From: an uncultured Agrobacterium sp.
GTDB lineage: Bacteria; Pseudomonadota; Alphaproteobacteria; Rhizobiales; Rhizobiaceae
Direction: 5' to 3'
Length of the DNA: 64,000 bases
Assembly: GCA_913777615.1 (NCBI GenBank)
Contig: CAJYTK010000013.1
Coordinates: 186,001 to 250,000 of the forward strand
The position numbers were made by a program, and so were the translations under genes. Positions within the stretch are counted from its first letter, which is position 1. Every line of letters begins with the position of its first letter. Below are positions 37,929 through 44,906 of this stretch, piece by piece. The notes under the pieces are model-generated. The model did no database searches, was not told the DNA's origin, and saw only the letters and a list, made by a program, of their open reading frames with translations.

Positions 37929-39782
37929 TCATCGCCCGCAGTGCTCCGCAAGCCGTCTGTGCCAAGCTGTAGCTGCCTCGCCAGCCAAGTTGCGCATCTC
38001 CCGTAAAGCCGAAAGATCGGCTTCGTTGAGGCGATGGCGACGGTAACGCAGCCCGCCAAGGTCATGCAGCGCAACTTCGACGTCAATGCTCGCCAAACCT
38101 GCCGCACGTTGCGCCGAACGGACCTCCAGGACCGGCCTTCCGGCTGTTACGCGTTCCAGATAAATAAGATTCGCCTCCCGGCCTTTGGCAATCAGTCGAT
38201 GAAGCGGTGGGCCGAAATCGGGCCACAGAACGAGGACAGCAAGCAGCGCTGCGACACTGCCAAGGAGGTTGTCGATTACTCTCGTAACGGCAGTGCTGGC
38301 TCCAGGATGAATGATATCGGTCACGATGATGAAGAGCATTGTCAGGAAGACGACAAAGACCGAATAATTGACAGCTCTCAGAGAGATCGTCACGCTCGCG
38401 AGCAGGATCGCCAGCAGGCACAAGATCACAGGGCTCTGCGTGAAGGCGAGAACGGCCAGAGCGAGAATGCCGCCTAGCAGGGAGCCGAGTATGCGTTCAA
38501 ACGATCTTGCCCATGTCACCCGCGCGCCGCCCTGTAGGCACACAATCAGCGCCATCGTTGCCCAGTAGGGATAGCCCAGTTTGAAAATGACGGCGGTGTA
38601 GTACACGCCGATAACGCCCGCAGCCTGGAGTAGACCCAGTCGTAGAGCACCCTTCGCGCGGCCTTCCCAGCTCGGGAAGACCTGATCCGTTGGTGTTGCC
38701 AAAGCCTCGTCGGATTGCTCGGTTTTTTCAAGCATATTCAATGCGTTCTGTAGAGCCAATATGCAGCCGAGCATGACCTCATCTGTCAGATTTTTACTCG
38801 TCCTTTCCAGCCTCCCAATGCCCCGGCGCAAAAAAGCGGTATTTCGCTTATCGGGATGCAACGTCAGACGGACGCCAAGCAGGGCGGTGGCAAATGCGCG
38901 CGCGGTCGCCGCTCGCTCGGCTGCGGGAGCCAGCTTGTGGATATAGGCATGATCCAGAGCCACCAGAGCGCCGAAGATGATCTCCATCGCGTTGAGTGCG
39001 TTGTGATATTGAGGCGCGTCCGCAGTGTGGCGTACCAACACCGCTCTCAGCCGCTCTATCGACATACGTACCGAACGCCTGTGTTCGGCGTGATCGTTGT
39101 GCCATTGGATATCCCGATGATCTCTATCGCCGGTCCGAAGCAGATCTGTCGCCATGTCCGATAGGCGCGCAATGACAGCGCCCGTGTTTCGGTTGAGCGC
39201 CGCCGACGGATCGATCCGCCAAAACAAATTGATGAGCAGAAACGCCCAGCTTCCGCCAGCCAGGAAGTTTAACGCCTGCGCTGCCGCGGTAGACGGAGGG
39301 TGCGGAAAGCCGACAGCAACGACGGCGACGACAGCAAGTAGGGTTCCGAGCAGTCGATCCAGAGAAAAAGCCGCCCCTGCCATGACGGAGAAGAAGACGA
39401 GGGCAGGGCCGATGGCAAGTGCTGCTTCCAATCCTGCCGAAGCACCCCATGAACCGATAAAGGCGATGGCGGTGCCGATCAGAACGAAAAGGCCAAGTGT
39501 TCGGCGGCGCATCGCGTGCGGGCCTGACCCATCGCACAGGCACGTCCAAAACGCCGAAAAAACTGCCCAGCCGACTGAGGGCTGGCCTGTCATCAGCGCA
39601 AGACACAATGGCGCTCCGACAGCGAGTGCTGCACGCGCTCCTTCATCGCCGCGGAATTGCTCGGGGAGGAGCCCGACAGCTCGCAGCTCCAATCGACGGC
39701 CTGCCCGTCGAAGGGAATAGACAGCGCTTCTGTTTTTCACCCGGATCTTGGCACGACGCCTTTGCAGGTCATGTTTAGCCAT
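37929..39782 (-). CDS. FUSC family (fusaric-acid/aromatic acid exporter-like) membrane protein
   Basis: A 617-residue protein with two sets of about five transmembrane segments separated by a 200-residue cytoplasmic region, as in AaeB/FusC. Repeated hydrophobic blocks are ALAVGAPLCLALMTGQPSVG and GVYYTAVIFKLGYPYWATMA. The start MAKHDLQRRR overlaps the end of the upstream FUSC-like gene by eight bases. A 30-residue longer frame is possible but enters that gene. FUSC pumps export aromatic carboxylates with an adaptor, and none is present here. Confidence 0.85.
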   Translation of the reverse strand: MAKHDLQRRRAKIRVKNRSAVYSLRRAGRRLELRAVGLLPEQFRGDEGARAALAVGAPLCLALMTGQPSVGWAVFSAFWTCLCDGSGPHAMRRRTLGLFVLIGTAIAFIGSWGASAGLEAALAIGPALVFFSVMAGAAFSLDRLLGTLLAVVAVVAVGFPHPPSTAAAQALNFLAGGSWAFLLINLFWRIDPSAALNRNTGAVIARLSDMATDLLRTGDRDHRDIQWHNDHAEHRRSVRMSIERLRAVLVRHTADAPQYHNALNAMEIIFGALVALDHAYIHKLAPAAERAATARAFATALLGVRLTLHPDKRNTAFLRRGIGRLERTSKNLTDEVMLGCILALQNALNMLEKTEQSDEALATPTDQVFPSWEGRAKGALRLGLLQAAGVIGVYYTAVIFKLGYPYWATMALIVCLQGGARVTWARSFERILGSLLGGILALAVLAFTQSPVILCLLAILLASVTISLRAVNYSVFVVFLTMLFIIVTDIIHPGASTAVTRVIDNLLGSVAALLAVLVLWPDFGPPLHRLIAKGREANLIYLERVTAGRPVLEVRSAQRAAGLASIDVEVALHDLGGLRYRRHRLNEADLSALREMRNLAGEAATAWHRRLAEHCGR

Positions 39783-40254
39783 AGCGCACCCGGATAATCC
39801 GTTCTGAGAACGCGTGCAGCGCTGCACCGACAACGCTGCCAAGCAGAACCTCCGCACCTCGATACATCCCAACTTCCCACAAAGGCGTTTGTGCTGTGCT
39901 CGTCAGGAATACGATGGGGCATGTCCACATGCAGACCTTCAGCGACGGACAGCGCCGGACAATCGTTGCCGCCAGGCCTACCGCAACGGCAATTTCGGCG
40001 ACCGGTCCTGCGGCACAGTATTGTAATGCCGTGCCTACGATGACGGCAATAATGACGCCCAGCAGGGCACCGACAAACCGGCCAATGGTGGTCTTACGCG
40101 TATCGCCAAGTTTTTCCTGCCCCACAATGATACCGGACATCGCCGCCCACACGGGATGTGGAAGCCCGGAGGCTTGCGAAAGCACAAAAGGCAGCGTCGC
40201 AGCCCTTGAGCACCGCAAAACGAAAGCCAGATCGCGGAAGCGCGGCTCTTTCAC
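39775..40254 (-). CDS. Short FUSC-like membrane protein
   Basis: A 159-residue protein with about four transmembrane helices. SGLPHPVWAAMSGIIVGQEK and GRFVGALLGVIIAVIVGTAL match one half of a FUSC domain. It starts with a GTG that has AAAGGA eight bases upstream. It overlaps the full-size FUSC gene downstream, and poxB lies 12 bases upstream, so the three form one transcript. It may be a partner subunit or half transporter. Confidence 0.7.
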   Translation of the reverse strand: MKEPRFRDLAFVLRCSRAATLPFVLSQASGLPHPVWAAMSGIIVGQEKLGDTRKTTIGRFVGALLGVIIAVIVGTALQYCAAGPVAEIAVAVGLAATIVRRCPSLKVCMWTCPIVFLTSTAQTPLWEVGMYRGAEVLLGSVVGAALHAFSERIIRVRYG

Positions 40255-40266
40255 GGTTTTTTTCCT

Positions 40267-41990
40267 TTACCTCATCAGGTTCGTGCGCGCGAGTTCGACC
40301 ACCTCATCGCCTCGGCCATTGATGATGGCTTTCAGCATATAGAGGCTAAAGCCCTTGGCTTGTTCCGCCTTGATCTTCGGTGGCATGACGAGTTCCTGTT
40401 TTGCGGTGACGACATCGACCAGCGCCGGTCCTGGATGATCGAAGGCTGAACGCAGCGCCTCGTCGACATCGGCGGAGTTTTCCACGCGTATCCCTTTGAT
40501 GCCCATCGCGTTCGCCATGGCGGCAAAATTTGGATTCTCGAGATCTGTGCCGGTATCGAGATAACCGCCGGCTTTCATTTCCATCGCTACGAAGCCGAGC
40601 GAGCCGTTGTTGAAAACGAAGATCTTGACCGGCAGATTCAGTTGCGAAAGCGTAATGAAATCGCCCATCATCATGGTGAAGCCGCCGTCGCCAGAAAGAG
40701 ACACGACTTGCCGGTGCGGTTCTGCCGCCTGGGCGCCGATCGCTTGAAGCATGGCATTCGCCATCGAACCGTGGTTGAAGGAGCCAAGCGGCGCCGCTTG
40801 CCATTCATACCAAGATAACGTGCCGCCCAGACGGTTGGAGTCCCGACATCCGCTGTAAAGATTGCATCTTCAGCAGCAAGTTGGCTGATCTGCTGTGCCA
40901 GATACTGCGGATGGATCGGCCTGCCAGCGGCGGAAGGTTTCGCCAGATCGTCCAGTCCTTCGCGCGCTTTGACATAGTTGGCGCGGGCGGCGTCGAGAAA
41001 ATCCGTGCCAGAGCGTGGTTTCAGGAGAGGGAGCAGGGCAGCAATCGTTTCCCCAACATCGCCAACCAGCCCCTGTGCCAGCGATGCCCGCTTTCCAAGC
41101 GCGCCCGGATCACGGTCGACCTGGATAATCCGTGCCTTAGCAGGATAGAATGCGCGATAGGGGAAATCAGTGCCAAGCATCACCAGCGTGTCGGCATTCT
41201 CCATCGCATGGTAGCCTGATGAAAAGCCGATAAGCCCCGTCATGCCCACATCGAAGGGATTATCCCACTCAACATGTTCCTTGCCGCGAAGTGCATGCAC
41301 CACCGGCGCCTTCAACGCATCCGCCAGCGCTACGACCGAATCGTGCTGGCCAGCGCAGCCGCTGCCCGCCAGGATCGTGATAGCTTTGCTCTCGTTCAAG
41401 AGCGCCGCAAGGCGCTTGATTTCGGTTTCGTGAGGAAGGATGCGGGGAAGGGAGGCAATCGCTTGATGGGGTGCGGAAGACATCGGCGCGTCAGCAAGGG
41501 CGACATCGCCTGGAATGACAAGCACAGAAACACCATTCTGACCGATCGCCGTGTTCAACGCGCGATTGAGGACGCCGGGCATCTGTGCAGGGTTGGACAC
41601 CAGCTCGACAAAGTCCGAGCATTCGCGAAACAGGTCCTGCGGATGGGTTTCCTGGAAATAGCCAAGACCGATTTCGGAAGAAGGGATATGGGCTGCAATC
41701 GCCAAAACCGGGACGTGATTGCGCTTGCAATCGAACAGGCCGTTGATCAAATGCAGATTGCCCGGGCCGCAGCTTCCGGCGCAGACGCCAAGTCGACCTG
41801 TTACGGCGGCTTCGGCACCCGCGGCGAAAGCGGCTGTTTCCTCATGGCGCACATGCATCCACTCTATTTTTCCAAGCCGCCTCAAGCTGTCGTTCAGCCC
41901 GTTCAGGCTGTCGCCTGTGACGCCCCAAATGCGCTCTACACCGATATTGGCAAGACTTTCTGCCAGCATATCAGCGACGGTCTTGGTCAT
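40267..41990 (-). pseudogene. poxB: Pyruvate oxidase/dehydrogenase (quinone), frameshifted
   Basis: PoxB oxidises pyruvate to acetate and CO2 and passes electrons to ubiquinone. It uses thiamine diphosphate and FAD. The N-terminal frame matches the enzyme closely ([51 protein letters not shown]) up to MNGKRR. The C-terminal frame continues [12 protein letters not shown] and holds the thiamine motif [12 protein letters not shown]. The frames part near 40789: restoring one base in a CTG codon gives the expected Leu-Leu-Gly-Ser-Phe run and about 574 residues. Either a recent inactivation or a base-call error. AAGGAG precedes the ATG. It diverges from a LysR remnant. Confidence 0.9.
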
Positions 41991-42053
41991 GGGATGTCTC
42001 CTTGGTTACGTCGTTGTTCTCCCTTGAAAACTAAAGACATTCCGTTCTAGTTT

Positions 42054-42092
42054 CCAATATATGAAAAGAGGCTTTTTCATATATGATATTGG
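42054..42092. promoter_or_regulatory. Long palindrome between poxB and the LysR gene
   Basis: CCAATAT ... ATATTGG encloses ATATATGAAAA / TTTTCATATAT with a six-base centre. It lies in the divergent promoter region and covers the LysR start codon. Such inverted repeats are typical operators for autoregulated LysR proteins. Confidence 0.6.
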
Positions 42093-42442
42093 ATGACATC
42101 GATATTCGCAGGCTTCGCTACTTTCTCACGATTGCAGAGGAGAAGCACTTCACGCGCGCGGCAGACAAGATCGGTATTCGGCAGCCGCCCCTCAGCATCC
42201 AGATCCGCCAGCTTGAGGACACAGTCGGTGCGCGGCTCTTCACCCGACATGCAAAAGGCGTTGAACTGACGGCTGCCGGAATTGTTTTTCAGGAGACGGC
42301 ACGAGACATCGTTGCACGCTTCGAGGACGCTGTCACTCAGGTCAGACGGTCTACCGACCAATTGCCGGAAAATCGCCTCGTGCGCCTATCGCGATCGCAA
42401 CCCGGAGCGAGGATCATGCCAAACTTGTCACATCCTTCGTGA
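42083..42442 (+). pseudogene. LysR-type regulator, truncated after the DNA-binding region
   Basis: A 119-residue frame that keeps the LysR winged helix-turn-helix (RRLRYFLTIAEEKHFTRAAD, PPLSIQIRQLEDTVGARLF, LTAAGIVFQE) and the linker helix, then runs into unrelated sequence after VTQVRRSTDQLPENRL. The 200-residue ligand-binding domain is absent in every frame downstream. It is therefore a remnant; it might still bind DNA as a dimer. It diverges from poxB over a palindrome and was probably its regulator. Confidence 0.75.
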
Positions 42443-42598
42443 TGAGTGCCATTCAAACCGCGCGCCGATAAATCAACAGCTTCACCTTAGGTGTGGGGAC
42501 AGGCTAACGCTTTCACGAGGCTTGCAAAGGTTGTTTAGCAAAGGCGGTTCAACTATTGATGCCGGGCTTGTGATTAAAAAAAACACGCGAAGGCCATC

Positions 42599-43702
42599 AT
42601 GACTCTTCCCGACGTAAAGCTTCCCGCACGCCCGTTGAGACTGAAGCGCGGCGTTCTGTCCGTTCCTTTCGCTTACTACTTCTCGCCGCCGATCCTGCTT
42701 GCAATCGCGATCTTCATGTTTGTCGCGGAAGGGCCAGGGATTATACGGGATTACAAAATCAGCCAGAACCCGGTCGAAATCGAAAACGGCGATCTCAATG
42801 GCAGTTGCAAAACCCGCAAAGGTATCTTCACCACCTGCACGGCCAAGCTCGCTTATGACTATGAAGGCAAGCATTATATCAGCGACGTGGAGGTGATGTT
42901 CATCGACATTCACTCAGGTGATTATGAGGCTGGCCTTGTCATTTCCGGCTCCGACCCAGCCCTTGCGACGATCTCGCTCGGTCTCGATATGTTGTGGAAC
43001 AGAATCATCACGCTCGCGGTCCTCACCGTACTTCTCGGCTTCGGCGGTCTCGCGCTACTGATGGCACTCGTTCGATATTTCCGCGCAAGAGCCAAGCTCG
43101 GTGAAGCTCAGCCGCTCATACTGTTGCCGGTTGCCCTGACCAACGCCACCAAAAAGCGCGGCGGCGTTCTCCTCACTTATTCCGACACGATCCGGGAGGA
43201 TAAAACGAAGCGTCAGTCATTCTCGCTTATGCGCAAGGATGAGGTCCCGCTGATTATCGCTCAGTCTGAAAAACACGATATCGCGCTTGCCACCTGGCAA
43301 AAAGACAGCCCTCTGCCCGTACTTCTGGACGACCGCCTGGAGCGGATCGAGATTACAGAAGCAGAAAGGGCGCAGGCGTTGTCTGCCTTCACGTCCGACG
43401 AAGTGTCGCCGGGTGCCCCACAGACCGACCTAGCACAGGCAAACAAAACCGTTGGCGCCTCTGCGCTGCAGGGCATTAAGGCATTCGGAATCATCATCCT
43501 GCTGATGATTGTTGGAATTGGAGGGTACTGGTTGTGGTATGTCACCGCCGCTCCATCACAGTTCACATCCCCTGCCATGGACATCAATAACCTAATGCCA
43601 GGTCCGATCAACAAATGGGGCTGTGCTCAGTTGCAGAAAAGGTTCGGAGAGCAAAATGCGCCATTCGGTTGCGCGTCGAGTGATTACACAAGCTGGAAGT
43701 AG
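42599..43702 (+). CDS. Hypothetical membrane protein, 367 residues
   Basis: No family is recognised. The protein has three hydrophobic segments: YYFSPPILLAIAIFMFVAEG (about 26-45), IITLAVLTVLLGFGGLALLM (about 138-157) and IKAFGIIILLMIVGIGGYWL (about 293-312). Between the first two is an extracytoplasmic loop with four Cys (SCKTRKGIFTTCTA). The C-terminal tail is periplasmic and has a Cys pair (KWGCAQLQKRF, FGCASSD). The spaced Cys suggest disulfides. The ATG follows AAGG. It stands alone between the LysR remnant and a hairpin. Confidence 0.75.
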   Translation: MTLPDVKLPARPLRLKRGVLSVPFAYYFSPPILLAIAIFMFVAEGPGIIRDYKISQNPVEIENGDLNGSCKTRKGIFTTCTAKLAYDYEGKHYISDVEVMFIDIHSGDYEAGLVISGSDPALATISLGLDMLWNRIITLAVLTVLLGFGGLALLMALVRYFRARAKLGEAQPLILLPVALTNATKKRGGVLLTYSDTIREDKTKRQSFSLMRKDEVPLIIAQSEKHDIALATWQKDSPLPVLLDDRLERIEITEAERAQALSAFTSDEVSPGAPQTDLAQANKTVGASALQGIKAFGIIILLMIVGIGGYWLWYVTAAPSQFTSPAMDINNLMPGPINKWGCAQLQKRFGEQNAPFGCASSDYTSWK

Positions 43703-43753
43703 TCGGCGCGTCTGCTAGTAATGCCGAACCCGGTTTTAGTTGCAGACTTCAAG

Positions 43754-43787
43754 CAAATGCAGGTCGCATCGCGGCGACCTGCATTTG
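43754..43787 (+). terminator. Strong hairpin after the hypothetical membrane protein gene
   Basis: A perfect 14-pair stem CAAATGCAGGTCGC / GCGACCTGCATTTG with a six-base loop, 50 bases after the stop. There is little T after it, but on both strands it could stop convergent transcription. Confidence 0.65.
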
Positions 43788-43844
43788 TGTAGCGGAGCTG
43801 TCACCCAAAGCCTGGCTGTCTTAGGCTGCGAATGTATTTGCAAT

Positions 43845-44084
43845 CTATCGGACGATCACGCCGTACTGTTGAACGCCACCGTAGACAGGAGGCCTATGGC
43901 GGTGGTGGTAACGGCGGTCTCGCCAATCCCGCCGGTCATAGTTGCGGTAATAACGATCTCTCTCATAGGTCCGGTAGTAGACGCCCGTCGAATAGTACCC
44001 GCCACTCCGGTAGCCACGATCGTCAACGCATCCACTCAAGATACCAACGGAAATCAGGCAAATTGCTGCACTCAAAAGCTTCAT
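43845..44084 (-). CDS. Small Tyr/Arg-rich lipoprotein
   Basis: A 79-residue lipoprotein. The signal KLLSAAICLISVGILSGC ends in the lipobox LSGC; the mature part is unusually rich in Tyr, Arg and Asp (YYRTYERDRYYRNYDRRDW). No domain is recognised. The start is set by GGAGAGAG before the ATG; the frame is open 17 codons upstream without support. An EcfG-type promoter with the exact consensus lies directly upstream, so it is probably induced under general stress. Confidence 0.75.
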   Translation of the reverse strand: MKLLSAAICLISVGILSGCVDDRGYRSGGYYSTGVYYRTYERDRYYRNYDRRDWRDRRYHHRHRPPVYGGVQQYGVIVR

Positions 44085-44108
44085 GATCTCTCTCCAATGA
44101 CGCATCTT

Positions 44109-44133
44109 AACGTCTGCTCTTGCGCAAGGTTCC
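44109..44133 (-). promoter_or_regulatory. EcfG-type general stress promoter of the lipoprotein gene
   Basis: Read on the minus strand: GGAAC, 16 bases, CGTT, a full match to the sigma-EcfG consensus of Alphaproteobacteria. The -10 is 24 bases before the start codon. Confidence 0.7.
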
Positions 44134-44183
44134 AACCGGCGTGAAGCAAGCCACTGGACAAGATGAAGAAGCGATGATGGGTG

Positions 44184-44363
44184 TTACATCTCTGAGCCAT
44201 TCCGCGGGCGACGAAGCGCCGAGTCGACGGGCTGAACACGCTCAAGAGGGACAGCCGCGAAGTCGAAGCGACCCAATTCCGGCGACCGATTTTCTATTTC
44301 TTGTAGCCGCTCACGTGAAAAGAAATCAAAGACACCGAAAGTCTGGCCTCTCCGGTAAACCAT
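44184..44363 (-). CDS. Possible small protein, 59 residues
   Basis: An open frame MVYRRGQTFGVFDFFSRERL ... with balanced composition, at the junction of chromosome and prophage. No clear ribosome binding site and no family recognised. It may instead be the end of a gene cut by the prophage. Confidence 0.3.
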   Translation of the reverse strand: MVYRRGQTFGVFDFFSRERLQEIENRSPELGRFDFAAVPLERVQPVDSALRRPRNGSEM

Positions 44364-44468
44364 GAAAACTCAATGATTTTTAGGAGACGTGGCGGATGGG
44401 GTGTCTGTCACAATGCTGTGGAAAAGGCCTTGTTTTTTGGGGTCATTTAGGCCTTCTCTTTGTTCCGA

Positions 44469-44489
44469 TACCCGCAATCGTACCCGCAA
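44469..44489. repeat. Short direct repeats near the left edge of the prophage
   Basis: TACCCGCAA occurs twice, starting at 44469 and 44481. They lie in the 140-base non-coding strip between the chromosome side and the AlpA gene, together with an AAGGCCT / AGGCCTT hairpin at 44424-44455. This is where an attachment site should be, but the other end is outside the window, so no core can be proven. Confidence 0.35.
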
Positions 44490-44503
44490 ATTTGTAGCGA
44501 ATT

Positions 44504-44731
44504 TCAGCCTGTTTTTTTCAGAGTGGGTTCGCTCTCTCGGGCGTCCTGCCATACCTTGAAGTCGGAGACGCGCCACCTGGTGCAGTTCTCGCCCAGCTTC
44601 ACAGGTCGAGGGAATTTACCTTCGTCCATCCAGCGATAAAGGGTAGACGTCGCAACCTTCATGATGGACGTGATCTCCCTAAGCGTGAGATAGCTGTCGA
44701 GCGATATGAAATTTGTGGGATTGTCGGACAT
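44504..44731 (-). CDS. AlpA-type helix-turn-helix regulator (excisionase-like)
   Basis: A 75-residue MerR-like/AlpA DNA-binding protein: YLTLREITSIMKVATSTLYR (winged helix-turn-helix) then WMDEGKFPRPVKLGENCTRW and VSDFKVWQDAR. AlpA proteins control prophage integrase or excision genes. The start MSDNPTNF has GGAG six bases upstream; an open frame to 44821 adds 30 unsupported residues. Adjacent sequence on its downstream side is probably the attachment region. No integrase gene is visible in this window, so it should lie beyond the right edge. Confidence 0.8.
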   Translation of the reverse strand: MSDNPTNFISLDSYLTLREITSIMKVATSTLYRWMDEGKFPRPVKLGENCTRWRVSDFKVWQDARESEPTLKKTG

Positions 44732-44906
44732 TGGCAACTCCAAACAGGATGAGGGAAGCCGGCGCATGGCCGGTTTCTGTCCGCTTGGGAAAGTATGCGT
44801 AGATATAGGAAAGAATGTCAATATTTTTTAGCCTGCGTTCTCCCCGCTTGCAACTATATTCAACCACCCGTAAAAAGCGAAATCGCATTATAGGCAGGGG
44901 GCTAAA

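Noticed and set aside
44120-44365. 81-codon plus-strand frame at the prophage border
   Set aside because: Low-complexity composition, no start signal, and it overlaps the EcfG promoter of the divergent lipoprotein gene.
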